Shown: piece after piece, positions 35,232-46,795 of the stretch | How positions within the stretch are numbered: the stretch's first letter is position 1 | How the letters are laid out: each line of letters opens with the position of its first letter | NCBI GenBank assembly: GCA_050084515.1 | Contig: CM114274.1 | Location: 10,416,001-10,480,000, forward strand | Direction of reading: 5' to 3' | Source of the DNA: Blasia pusilla | Taxonomy: Eukaryota > Marchantiophyta > Marchantiopsida > Blasiales | Length of the DNA stretch: 64,000 nucleotides | The notes under the pieces: generated by a model | The model's input: the letters and a program-made list of their open reading frames with translations, nothing else | Told to the model about the DNA's origin: nothing | The model's database searches: none | Translations under genes and position numbers: made by a program

Positions 35232-36462
35232 TGTGATACGTCCAATTTTGAAAATTTTGAGGATTGGATTAATTTTGTATAAAAAAGAGTACATAAGTCT
35301 TCAGGAATGAAGACTAAAGACTACATGGAAGTAAAGATTGTATATAAAGGGAGTTCTTCACTATTATTTTTGTGTAATGTAAGAATGAAGGGTGTTGAAA
35401 TTGATTATGAAGCTTCTGGGATAAGGTAGAGAGATGGAAAATCAAGGACTTGCCTTGGAGGAGCGGGAAATGAACTAACGAAGTGTGAAGACCAAGAGCA
35501 AAGCTCGGTGTATCTCAACAAAGACGGCGAAGCACGATAAAGCCAAGTACTTGGTAACAAAGTACCTCCAACGAAGACGAAGAGCGAAGCGAGTCAAGGA
35601 AGAAGAAGATACCAAGAACTTTGCAACCAAGAGAGGACTATCCGCGATTTCAAGTGGCACACTATTAGAGTAGTTAGGCTAGGAACAGACATGACTCTTG
35701 AGAGTAGATAGGAAGGTAGGGTAGTTAAGGACAGCGGATTCCTAGGGATCATAGGAAGAGTCAAGAGAATTGTAGATTTAAGTAGTTGAAAGATCACTAG
35801 AGGTTTCTACTTATCAAGAAGCGCTTCACGTCACTAACATTGATACCGTTTGAGCGACTATTTAAAGATCATCAAAGTAGTTCCTAGTATCATTCTCTTA
35901 CGACGTCCTTATGCTGTAGGAATGGTCTGAGTAAGGGAGTAGTATCCTCTTGAGCTTGTAAACACTTTGAAGCCTTCTTTTTTTTATGGAATAGCAGAGA
36001 CCTCCTTTCTTTACTTTGATGTGCGGTGTATATGTATGATCTTCTTGGGTCTATAGAGTGAGGAGTGGATTGGGAGAGTCGTTTTTACCAAAAAAATTAT
36101 CAGTCGCAAGACGTGAGAAATCCGTTTGACAAAGAATAGCTTGCAAGGACAGATTGAATTCCAAGAGTAGGAAGAGCCGTCTCACTGTTGAGATCTCTTC
36201 GAGGTTCTTTTGTGTTGAGTGAGGATCTGCCAGAGCGTTCGCCCTAATCCACTTGAGAGGACAGATTGAAGAAAATCTTGGTACTTGTTGGAGAAGAGTG
36301 GCATGAGGAATGTTTGTATTCCACTTGTATACACATCCTAACAACTTTTACATGATAATGAACATATTAAAATTTCTTTTTAGATAATAGTGATCTTCTT
36401 GGGGTTCGAACTCCACAAATATTCATTAAAAAGATCATTTTCTATTATCCTTGTACATTACA
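35232..36462 (+). repeat. Solo gypsy LTR with target-site duplication
   Basis: Starts TGTGATACGTCC, ends TTGTACATTACA and is flanked on both sides by TGCTA (35227-35231 and 36463-36467), a 5-bp target duplication. It aligns throughout with the LTR at 10608-11862. It probably arose by recombination between two LTRs of a complete element, leaving one LTR. Short ORFs inside were ignored. Confidence 0.92.
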
Positions 36463-36739
36463 TGCTAAAATCCAAAGATTTCATTTCCACACCCATTTCC
36501 CCAATGGTTTCCAAGAAGTAGGGTTTATCCTCCATAGTGGAATTTATGGATCCGCCACCCACTAATAATCTCAAATCTCTTTCGACATGATCAAAGTCTG
36601 TGGGAAATCCCTAATAGTAGTCATCAACCGCTGAACATTCAGACGTCAACCTACAACGCGTTTCATCGAGTGACTTTTGCATGAAACCAAAATAGGAGGA
36701 TTTTTTTATGGAATCACAATTAAGTGTGGAGACGCTCAA

Positions 36740-37233
36740 CATAATGAGAAATTAAGATGTGTTAGGAATCATTACTTTGGTTTCTCATCTAAGTCCGAGA
36801 AGTCGATACCGTTGCAGTCACCTTTTCCGTATCCTGCACTCCCTCACTTCCCTTTTCTCCTTCTGGAGGGCCAAAATGCTGGCCATAATGAGAACTTAAT
36901 TTCTACATTCGTTAAAAAAGGAGACTGCAAAAAAAATGCATTAGGAAAGATTATTTGGGTTGCTTACCTGAGTAGGAGAAGTCAATGCCATTGGAGTGTG
37001 CTTTTCCCTCCCAAGTAGTCCCACGGTCTCCTTTTCTCCCTGTGTAGTGCCAAAATACTCGATATAATGAGAACTTAAGTTCTACATGAATGCAAGAGGA
37101 GGCTGCGAAAACATATGTTAAGAATGATAAATTGGGTTTCTCACCTCAGTAGGAGAGCTTGATGACGGTAGAGTCTGCTTTTCCGTCCCAAGCATTCCCT
37201 TGCTCTCCTTTTCTCCCTGTGGACACTCAACGT
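36740..37233 (-). repeat. Subterminal tandem repeats, left gene C copy
   Basis: Three units of about 150-180 bp, each starting with AATGAGAA(C/A)TTAA and containing CTCA(C/T)CT(C/A)AGTAGGAGA-like sequence and CCTTTTCTCC. The same units are present in reverse at 58071-58615. Confidence 0.75.
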
Positions 37234-37526
37234 AATTAGAAAAAAAAAATTGAAACTAATAGGAGGAAGGATTTAGTTTCATTAGGAGGATCATAGAGAT
37301 CATGTACATTTCTCAGCGCATTTGGTGATTCCGACGATGGCGTCTGCTTGGACCTACTCTCCAGTAGTTCATCCTACTTTTCTCCCTCAAGAGTCAACGT
37401 CGATCGTCCAAGTGATTTTCCACCAATCGATAATAACTTCTTCATAAATGGATACTTAAATTATAATTCCATATGTAGTAGTTATCATCCCACTCAAAAG
37501 CATGAATTTTTTTCATAACGTGCATT

Positions 37527-40500
37527 TTAAATTGAACTTACAATATTTTCTCCCAACAATGTGGGGATACTTTTGTCAAAATATCTTGACAAACCAAGAG
37601 TAGCTAGAGCAGTAGTCTTCCTTGTAAAATTTTGAGGGTTCAACAAATAGGTTGATGTCACCCTCTCAAAAGTCAAGGGACTCAATCCCTCGCCTTCATC
37701 TCTCTCCATGGCTCCTTTTTCCTAATCGTGGAAAACAACCAAAATCAATAATCAGCCTCGATGATTGAACCAAATAGTCATGTGAAAAAGAACAAACTTC
37801 TGGCATTCCAAACACAAAATTGTGGAGCTTACTTCTCATTCGTCAACATCTTACTCATCTTGGTTGTCTGGTTCCTTTGCTCGTTTGCGATTCAAGGCAT
37901 CTGCCGGTTTTTTGCCTTTAGAAGGTGCCACCTTTCTGTTTGGTTTGAACTTCAATGCAGGGGTAGTCCTTAGAAGACTACAATTTGAATCGATCTTGAA
38001 GAACTGATCGAATCTCATGCAGAAGTCCAACAATATTTCCATATCTACTTGTGGGACAAAATACTTGGAAATGGATGCCCAAAACCTGTGAAGGTACTAG
38101 CTCTAGGAGTTAGTAAATGTCTTTGAAACAAGAACTAGAATGCTTGTTATCATGATCAGAACTTAGGTTCCGAATGAGAAACTCACCACTAGAGCCGCCG
38201 ATCTGGATTTACCACAATGGCATTCTTTCGCACTCCAACCTTTGACAACCCGTTGAAAATCTCCACAAGGTCACCCATTCAAAGCTCGTTGTCTTCGAGG
38301 ATTGGAAGGAATCTATACTCCTTGCTCATCATATCTCATGTGTTGCTGAGGGAGGCCGGAAGAACTTTTCCGCCTAGTACTCTATTTACGGTAGCGAGTT
38401 ATTCGTATAGAGTGGATTGATCAAAACCATTGCGAAATATTGCTATTACAACCATGAGACATCCTCCACACCAAATCTTCTGTCTCTTTGGATCTATCAT
38501 TGGAAATCTGATTGTACAAGGAATTACTCTAAACCAGAGATTGGATGCTCTTTGGCAAGCAACTATAAGATTTCCAAGTATTTTGATTTCAACGAAGAAC
38601 ACCAATAATCTTTCACTTGCATAAAGAGAACATCTGTTGGCAAAAAATTCTCCGAATTCTTCTACATTGAGCTGCTCTTAATCATTTGATGCACTAAACA
38701 TATTTACAAATATTATATCGTCAAGGACACCCAGTCATCCTCTTCCTTTGTCCTATTTACAACACTCTAAAAAAATCCATGGATGTTTTTATCAATAGTA
38801 CCAATGATTTCCTTATGGATAGATACAAGAAAGTCATTCGTTGGCTGTTTGGCCCTTTGCAATCAAATTAAATCTCTCAATGTCCTACAAAATTCATCAA
38901 TTTGACCGAATTTGGCTTGCGTGCCAAAGGAGAGATGCTTCTTCAAGTACATTTTCTCCTCGAGGAGAATATTCAGGAGAATCTAGGCATCATCGACATA
39001 GAACTCTTTTTCCAAAATGAGATGGTCGAACTCGGTATTTTCTCAAGTTGGTCTTCTTCAGCCTCTTTTTCTCAATACTTGTTTTATGTCTGAGCCAATA
39101 CTCGGAGTATGCGAGACCATCTCGTGCCATGAGTCTTTGTAGGCAATCATGATAGCATGCCACATATTCCATATGGTGGGAGAGCAATTATAGAAGAAGG
39201 TGTTTATCTCCTTGTGGCTGGAACCGAAATGGGCGTTGAGCCTCTTTGTCATGGTCTGTAGAAAAAATGGAACTTCAGCTCGAATAAGATGCCAATGATG
39301 ATAGCTCAAATTGATTAAAGACAAAGATGGCTAGTATAATATCTGTTTTATCAGAATTCAAGTTCCAATGAGGAATTCAAAATTCGATTTGAATCGTACG
39401 GCATCGATACAAGCGATCCTCAATGCAAGGAAATCCACCACTTCTCCAATCTTCCTTGTCTCAGTCTTCTCGATTGCTGCCAATTCCATATTGCTCATGT
39501 GGGCCCGAAAAGTGGCTATCTTGCATTCTTATCAGAGTCTCCACGTTGTTGGCATATGTGTCCACTTGATTATAAAGTGACGAGAGGCTGCAATACGTGG
39601 GACGGTTTTTGGGAATATCTTCCCCCCAAACTATAGTATACGGAAGACTTTGGAAAAAATCGTTCCTAGTGGCGTCATGAAGTTTAGAGAAGGCAACTAT
39701 TGTATGTTGACTAGAAATTGCTCACCAGTAGATTTTTGTACCATCACGTAGGTACCCATCCAATATTTCCACTTCTGAGGGAGCAACTTGTAAATGGTCA
39801 CCCCGATATTCATCCAAGGCTCTTGAAATATTGTATGTACAAGAAATAAAAATTGCATTATTTATATTTATCATTTTATCATTATGATATTTCTAGTCCC
39901 TGAGAGACTATGCATCAGGGCATTCACTCTCTCTTGATAAAGCTCCCTCACTTTGATGTCAAGAGGGATGAGTTTGAAATCATCGACATCTAAGCGAAAG
40001 ATTTTCAAAGTGGAGTTTGGAATATAAAGATCCTTGAACTCCTGCCACAATCTCTCTTGTGTCGGCTTTGCACATTCAACAAGTTGGTGTGTGGCCCTTG
40101 CATCAAGGTTGTCGACTTCTTTTTCTAGGACAATGACAACAAACCCAATTTCTAGCGTGGAGTCTAGAGCCTTTGCAAAACGAGCACTTGTCATCTCTTT
40201 CCCCAACAAATGCGAGCTATCTTCTTTTCTTCTTGTAGCATTAATGGTAAGGCAAAATCGGGTCATCTCTCTAAAACATATACAAATATTTTCAATGTTT
40301 CATGAGGGTTGACCTCTCATCACTAGCTTTTGGACATCGGAGTTAAGATATTGAACCCTCAAATTCAGTTCGGGTCGGTAAACGACGGATTGAGTAATAT
40401 CGACATGATAAATCTCTTCATTGTCTGCGTCTATTAGATGCAACACCAAGAATGTGTCATTAGCAACAATACTACATCCAATCAAGAGCATTCAATCCAA

Positions 40501-41240
40501 AAGTTCGCTCTCCTTCCCTACGAGTTTTATACTCAATCTTATTTTGAACACCCCTTGCATAGCCGATACTCTAAAGTTCCCATAAGCCCAAACAATCGGC
40601 TTTACGCAATTCAAATTGAAAGGCACTCTTTGGTTGCGGATCAAAGCGCCTAAAACCTTTATCCGGGTAAGAATCTCCCTCTTAACTATGATTATGGACT
40701 AATAAACGTTACTACCACATGAGAATTTATAACGAAAACGTTAAACATATTAGAAAACCCAATTCTTAATGCACGATAGATAAAAAAATGAGCATCATAT
40801 AGTACTCATCATGAATCCATTTACTATCATATATAGACGTGAACTAACCTTGGTGAATTGGAAAGTCGAGATCAACACAACCTCAAGAATCTCGGAACTT
40901 GATCCCTTGGGCATATGTTGCTCTAGTCTATGGTGGAATTCAATGAGCTAAAGATTTGGATACCGGGGATCCATTGACACTACCAAATTCAATCTCAACT
41001 CTTGCAACATACCTCTGAATGTCCTTTGCTTTCCCTTGTGAATCTAGGAAATGATACTAAAACTTACAATGACGACGTCTCAACTCCCGACTAAACCCAA
41101 AAAGGATAACGTCCACCTTGGCTAGTAACTCAGTGTCTGAAAGAGGAGGAAATTGACAACACCATGATTGTATTACAAGATTCCTTACCCTAACATACGT
41201 TCCCATATATCCGTGCGACTCAAACTTTGATGTTAGGTAT
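37527..41240 (-). pseudogene. Gene C, left copy: ParB-like/methyltransferase-like protein, decayed
   Basis: Recognisable blocks in minus-strand order: IGCSIVANDTFLVLHLIDAD (40300-40491); a segment with PLDIKVRELYQERVNALMHS (39871-40266), comparable to a ParB N-terminal segment; a region near 39000-39320 matching MTKRLNAHFGSSHKEINTF; and a charged C-terminus near 37851-38042 (DFCMRFDQFFKIDSN, then RKVAPSKGKK). A final frame at 37527-37709 reads TLLGENIVSSI, as in the right copy. Exon order is the same as in the right copy at 54-57.8 kb. Many stops and frameshifts are present. Confidence 0.6.
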
Positions 41241-41450
41241 ATTTCTAACATACATTAGCCTACCACAACTATGTAGGCTCACGAGGCTACAATAGAATCC
41301 ATTGTAGGGTAGGTTTGGAGGGTGACTCGACACCCTCCAAACCTCGACCAATAGAAACATGAAGTAGTACAAAGATACCAATTGGTGATGATTAATACGT
41401 ACTGAAATCCTTCAATTGTTTTTACGCGGTACAAAAAACTTAGCACAACT

Positions 41451-41690
41451 CTAAAGGGGTACTATGTCTGAAGCGCTAGCACATCAGAAAGGGTAATACC
41501 TTCAGAAGGGGTACCACGTATGAAGGGGTATTACGTGTGGAGTATTAACGTTACCACGTTTGAATACTAGGTACTATGTGTGGAGCAGTACCACATCTGA
41601 AAGGGTACTACGTCAAAATCATTACCATGTGTGAAGGACGTACTATATTTGAACGGGTACAAGGTCTGAAGCGTTACCAGGCTAGGCTTC
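41451..41690 (-). repeat. Array of about 21-bp ACGT-containing motifs, left copy
   Basis: About eleven degenerate units related to GGTACTACGTCTGAAG, spaced roughly 20-24 bp. The array lies upstream of gene C and is the reverse complement equivalent of 53390-53640. Confidence 0.8.
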
Positions 41691-42369
41691 AGACGAGATG
41701 CAAAAGGATCAAAAGTCCATACTCGTCATCCTAATAGTGAGAGAAGGAACATAGCGAGTCAGAATTTGTGTGGTTCTCAAGTGTAGATGCAAACATACTA
41801 ACCATCAACGTTCGATATCCAAATGTCACGAGCCAATCCCTTTTATGAAATTACCTATAAGAAGAAACCCAAGCGTCAAAGGCCAAGTAATGTGGCCTTT
41901 GACGTTTCTCCTTCTTGTGCTTCTTCCTCCACCATTTCTCTACGTTAGTAAGATGGGACTAAAGGAGAGAGGTTTACACTATGCACGTAGTAGAGCGCAT
42001 TTGGAACTAAAACTCATTAGCACCGACTTTTGGCCTCACCGCCACAACGCTAACGCAAGTTCAATTTGATAACCTCTCTCAAATCAGCCAAACATTCTAT
42101 AGATCCCAATGACATCGCTGGCCTCTATAAGGACTATATAACAATCAAAACAATAGATCCAGTTCCTGATCAACCCAATTACCCTTTAGATGCAGAAATT
42201 GATATTCCATTTCTCTAAGGTTAGTAACTTGTAAGTTAAAACCTTTGTGTAGTTAAAACATGCATTTTCTATTAGATTCTTTCATGTTGAGACTTTACAC
42301 TATTAGATTTGGAACTAAGATGGTCAACTAGCATTAAGAATTAGGTTTTCTAATGTTGTTAACGTGTTC
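41691..42369. other. No gene seen
   Basis: AT-rich sequence with one short plus-strand ORF (41770-42069) that I do not recognise. The right part may be the 5' region of the gene C fragment that follows. Confidence 0.4.
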
Positions 42370-43925
42370 GTTATGATTTCTTGAATGGCTCTGACGTGAA
42401 TCAATCCATAATCATGGTTATGAAGGAGATTCTTATCTAGAAAAGAATATAAATAGTAAGGAACTTTGATCAATGATCGAAAAGTGCCTTGCTATTTAAA
42501 TTTTTTCAATGCGATTGTCTGAGGTTGTGGGATAAACCTTAGAGTCATGGGTGCCCATGGCGTGCACAAAATAAGAATGAACATAAAACTTCTAGGAAAG
42601 GAGAGCGAAATTTGGATGGGATGCAATGAATAGGTTATAGTATCATTGCTAATGATACATATATTTAGTGCTGCACCTTTAGATGCCAACAACGAGGAAA
42701 ATTATCATGTCGACGTTATCGAGCCGATCGTTTACCGACCCGAACTGAATTCTGGTGTTGAGAGTCTTCTTGATGATGTTTGGGAGCTAGTTTTTAGAGG
42801 TTCAACTTCATTAGATATTCATCATATTCTAGGTTTTTTAGAGAGGTAATTTGGGTATATAGCTACTGGGATTCCTACCCCCGATTTTAGTTTAGCAATA
42901 ATGGTATGGGTACCAAAAGATAGGAAGGTAGCGTGAATTGGATGTGGGAAAGAGATGAAAAATTCTCAACTAGAAATGGCTATAGATTTGGCTTTAGAGA
43001 TTGGAACTACTCTCATAGTCTAGGAGTCCGAAGTGGCCAAGCTTCATGCAAGGGAGACCCAATAACTCATTGAGTTTATGAAACTCGCAAAAAATAGGTT
43101 ATGGAAGGAGTTTAAGGATCTTTATAATATTCCAAACTCCACTTTCAAAATCTTTCGCTTGGAGGTGAACGGTTTCAAACATGCCCCTCTTGACATCAAA
43201 GCAAGGGAGCTTAATCAGGAGAGAGTGAATGCACTGATGCATAGTCTCTCGGGGACAAAAAAAATCATTGCTAACAATGTAAAAAATGGTATTGTTGTGC
43301 CCTACACATGCGATATTTCTAGATCTTGGGATGAATATTGGGATAATCATTTAGTAGTTACATCCTCAGAAGAGGAGATAGTGGATGCCTACCTGCATGA
43401 TGATACAAAGATCTATTGGTGGGCGATTGTTAGTCAACATACATCAGTTGCCTTCTCCAAACTTCATGAAGCCACTAGGGACGATTTATTTTGAAGTCTC
43501 CCATGTTTAGTAGTATGAGCCAAATATTTTCCCAAGAACCGGCTCATGTACTGCATCCTCTTGTCCGTTCACAATCAAGTGGACGCATATGCCAACAAGG
43601 TGGAGATTCTGATAAGGATGTAGATAGCCACATTCCGAGCTCACGTGTTAAATATTGAGTTAGCAGCAGTTAAGAAGACCAATAAGAGGAAGATTAGAGA
43701 AGTGGTGGATGATGTTTCCTTTCATTCAAGATGGCTATTACACTACTATTCAAATTGTATTCTTCCAATCAAATAGAAATATCCACGATCTTAGTGGCTT
43801 CGAAATTCAATCCAAGCTCGTTGTCCTATTATTTTATGTCAACTTAATTTTTGATTGAGTTCCATCTGATATTCGAAACTGCAGACCATGTTGAAGAGAC
43901 TCACCAATCATTTTGGTCTTATCAT
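42370..43925 (+). pseudogene. Gene C, third copy, 5' half only
   Basis: Matches the right copy from about 54340 to 55860. Blocks: a degenerate start region near 42410; YHVDVIEPIVYRPELNS (42646-42849); then at 43078-43494 RLWKEFKDLYNIPNSTFKIF, PLDIKARELNQERVNALMHS and YWWAIVSQHTSVAFSKLHEA. The last block resembles the ParB-type G-x-H-R helix region, although the Arg is not conserved. Similarity ends at about 43925, where unrelated sequence starts. Confidence 0.65.
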
Positions 43926-44350
43926 TGCTCCGCAAAAATGGTCCGCTTGACCAATGTTCGGACCAATTTGTGCAGGCCCTCGAGCCCACACTAAGCCCGC
44001 CCCAAGCCCTTAGCCTGGGCTGCGGGCAAGGTTGCATGTGGACAAAGTCCCTCTCCGTGGATATGTCCATGTCCGTGGACTTATGTCCGTCCTATGGAAG
44101 GACTTGTCCGTATGGGCCCGACCTTTCCCTTCTGTCTCATTCCCCTTACTTGCCTTTGTGTTCCATACTCCCCCATTTCTTCCTCCCTCTATCTCCACTC
44201 CCTCCTCCCTTATTGCTCCTCTCATCCTTGCCTTGCCTTCCATCATGGACTAAAAGTGTGGGTCCAACCTCTTGGAACCCATGTCCGTGGACATGTCCAG
44301 ACTTGTCGCTCCATATCCGTCCTAAGGAAGGACTTGTCCGTTTTTGTGCA
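43926..44350. repeat. Short repeated TGTCCGTGGAC-like motifs
   Basis: TGTCC(G/A)TGGAC, ATGTCCATGTCC and GGAAGGACTTGTCCG recur several times, the last as near-identical copies at about 44096 and 44326. Related TGTCCG motifs appear near 8850. The stretch overlaps the LINE remnant on the other strand. Confidence 0.5.
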
Positions 44351-44665
44351 ACCATGGGTGTGGGCCGGCTCCTCCACCACCTCCTGAGCCTCTCGCGTCA
44401 TATAAAGATCCACACGAACAAGAGAGTCTCGCATGGAGTAGTGCTTCTCTCTCTGCATATGGAAGCCATTCTCACGAGCAATACTGAACATGATATCCTG
44501 CACCGCATCGTGAATGGCTATCCTCTTACCCCAAAGAGGACACTTGGCCAAATGCAAGCCAAGTGGATCCAGACTCTGACGACACTCACAATGTTGAACC
44601 AACCACCCATGGTTGGGGGAGGCCTTATCGGAACCACATCGCTGTGGTGTAGGTAAGTGGTGCAA
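44243..44665 (-). pseudogene. C-terminal zinc-binding part of a LINE-like reverse transcriptase
   Basis: The frame contains HCECRQSLDPLGLHLAKC followed by a His-Asp-Ala-Val segment (IHDAVQDIMFSI) and REKHYSM. A C-x-C...H-x3-C unit followed by HDAV/HNAV is typical of the tail of reverse transcriptases of LINE-type and related retroelements in algae and early plants. The polymerase domain itself is not found. It is a 5'-truncated remnant, as usual for LINEs. Confidence 0.55.
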
Positions 44666-46639
44666 TACGAAAAGCTGGGATGAGGGGACGAGCCCCCATC
44701 CATGAGCCTACCCCCTTTCCCGAGCTAAAGCAAATACCGGGCCGAACCTCCATGGAGATATTCCCATCAGACATAGTGCCTCTAAAAACTGCCTCAAAAT
44801 GGGCTTCCATCAAAGAAGATTGGAGCCTAGACTAATTGAACGCAACTAAGGCGGAGAAAATGGGGACAACGGCTTTGGCCTCAACTAGAAGGAAATTTCT
44901 ACAAATTGTAAGACTAAGTAGGAAAAAGCCATCCTCAACCTAGGAGACCTAATGTAGAAGGAGAGGTCTATCTCTAACTATAAAATGGGAGCAAAGAAAG
45001 AGTTTGCCTAAGTATGGTCATGAATTGGCCACCTAAACTCCTCGAATCTCTTTTTAGATTTGAATGGGTATATTATATGCATGTATTCCAAACTTACTAG
45101 TGTACAACCAGGGTCATGAGCGATTACTAGTGTATCATGATTACCTAAACTTCTCGAAACTCCTTTTATATTTGAATGGGCACATTTTTTGCATGCCTTC
45201 CAAACTTACTAGCGTACAACCGGTCATGCACGGGAGTGGAGGGACTACCCGTGTCGGGAGGGAGCGCTCCGCTGCCCGCCTCCCACCCAGTGTCTGTACT
45301 CTGGATACGTTCGATCGACGAACCTGGAATGCGGCGGGCGCGGGCGCCGCCGAAATTGTCGCCCTTGAGCTCAAGTTCCGCATGCTGAGGAGCGCGATCT
45401 CGAACCAACGCGCACGAGTGGTCCACCCCACAGTCTGCATGAGACCGGTCACTGGTCGCCACTTCTCGGGCGACTGTGGGGCCTGTTTGTCTCCCCCGCG
45501 AATCCGATATCCGAGGGCCGCCTGAACTACGAGGTCGGAACTGGCGGATTTCAGATGGTGCACTTCGCTCCTGCTTTGTGGGAGATCCATCGTCTGATTC
45601 GACTGCTCTGTCGCGGCTGCCTGTGGGGCCCAGTGATCGGCCAGGTTTTCTAGACCCGCCGTTATAAGTTTCCCAATAAGTGCCTCATGGTTAACCTGAT
45701 AAAAAACTTGTGTATATCGGCATCAAGGGCATAGTTATCTTTCTTATTCAAGGTCCGGGGAGGTTTTTGGCGGAAACCCGCTGGTTGCCGGAAAACCTTG
45801 AAGTAGGACGGTTTTAGGGAAATGTTAATCGGGAAAAAAACGCAGGAATCTTTTCAGGCGGCAAATATCTGATATATTATTTTTTTCCCAGTGATTATCC
45901 TTCTTTTAAAAAACTTTCCCGGCAGATTTCAGAAACTTTTCAGACAACCTCGGCAACTTTCCGGTAGCTAGAATATGAACCGGCTAAAAAAAATTTTACT
46001 TCAACAGAAGCTTTCCGATGAGGAATTGGCACTTATTGATAAATGGTCAAGGAGGAGCTTAATCTTGTGGGAGAGCTAGACGTGGAGGTTGTTCGTGCCC
46101 TCTATCGTAGAGGCTTGGTGTTTATAGTAGTTCCAGTGTATCCGGATGACCATTTTCAAGGTGGGGATTTCAGAGAACTTCTCATCTTGTGTCTGCTGGA
46201 TGATTACAAAGGAGAGTGGGGCAGAGATGTGCCTGTAATCGGATATGTTTTTCATTGTGTTATATGCTTTGGAATGGATTGATGTGTTCTCTGTTTCTGT
46301 ATCCCCATAGATGGTTATATGCCATAGATCGATGGACTGACCTGCAATTACATGTTGCTTTGGAGTGAAGAAAGTTCAATTCCCAACTTGAGTTGAGAAG
46401 GGTGTATCGCCACATGGCTGATTCTTTGAATATATTGAATGACATACTTTGGGAGGTAAGGATTCCATGTGAGGATATACATGAAGCCGAGTGCATCTCA
46501 AAAAAAAATTTTGCCCTCTTTACATTTTCCCCGTTCATATTTCTTGCTCAAGCACTTCCTACACTCACTCCATGATTTCTTCTAATTCCGGGTTCCATCT
46601 CCTTAAACTAAACTAAACTCTAAACTCTTTCCTCCCTAA
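44666..46639. other. Unassigned stretch with a 114-bp direct duplication and a GC-rich patch
   Basis: A segment at 45031-45119 recurs at 45145-45230 (ATTTGAATGGG(T/C)A, CCAAACTTACTAG(T/C)GTACAACC). A GC-rich patch at about 45230-45650 has overlapping ORFs on both strands and no recognised domain. A plus-strand ORF at 46043-46282 (79 codons, mixed hydrophobic/acidic) may be a degenerate exon but matches nothing I know. Confidence 0.4.
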
Positions 46640-46740
46640 ACCCCACAAGTAATATCCTTGGCAGGAATTGAACCTGGCCTGGCCTCCACCCAACCGAGAG
46701 CCAAGGATCCTACCCCTTCATAATACATTGAAGATTTAGA
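46640..46740 (-). repeat. Possible tRNA-derived SINE fragment
   Basis: The minus strand has TGGCTCTCGGTTGGGTGG followed about 13 bases later by GGTTCAATTCC, resembling polymerase III boxes A and B at tRNA-like spacing. It does not fold into a clear tRNA by eye, so a SINE head is more likely than a tRNA gene. Confidence 0.3.
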
Positions 46741-46795
46741 ACAAAACTTCAATGTATTATGAAAGGGACCTCTCACATCTCTCTTTTCCCACCAA

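Larger units (their letters stand above)
36463..41690 (-). mobile_element. Gene C element, left inverted copy
   Basis: Reading leftwards, this region matches 53.39-58.7 kb in reverse complement: the 21-bp motif array (41451-41690), gene C exons (41240 to 37527), the subterminal repeats (37233-36740) and a sequence near 36690 (GGTTTCATGCAAAAGTCACTCGATG, paired with 58663 onward). The far end is interrupted by the solo LTR. I have not defined true termini. The element's transposase, if any, is not visible. Confidence 0.7.

Noticed and set aside
36400-36415. tRNA B-box-like GGTTCGAACTCC
   Set aside because: Lies inside the solo gypsy LTR, without a matching box A or cloverleaf.
45141-45590. 149-codon minus-strand ORF in a GC-rich patch
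   Set aside because: Overlapping ORFs exist in several frames on both strands, there is no domain, and a direct duplication overlaps it; likely a GC-driven chance frame.
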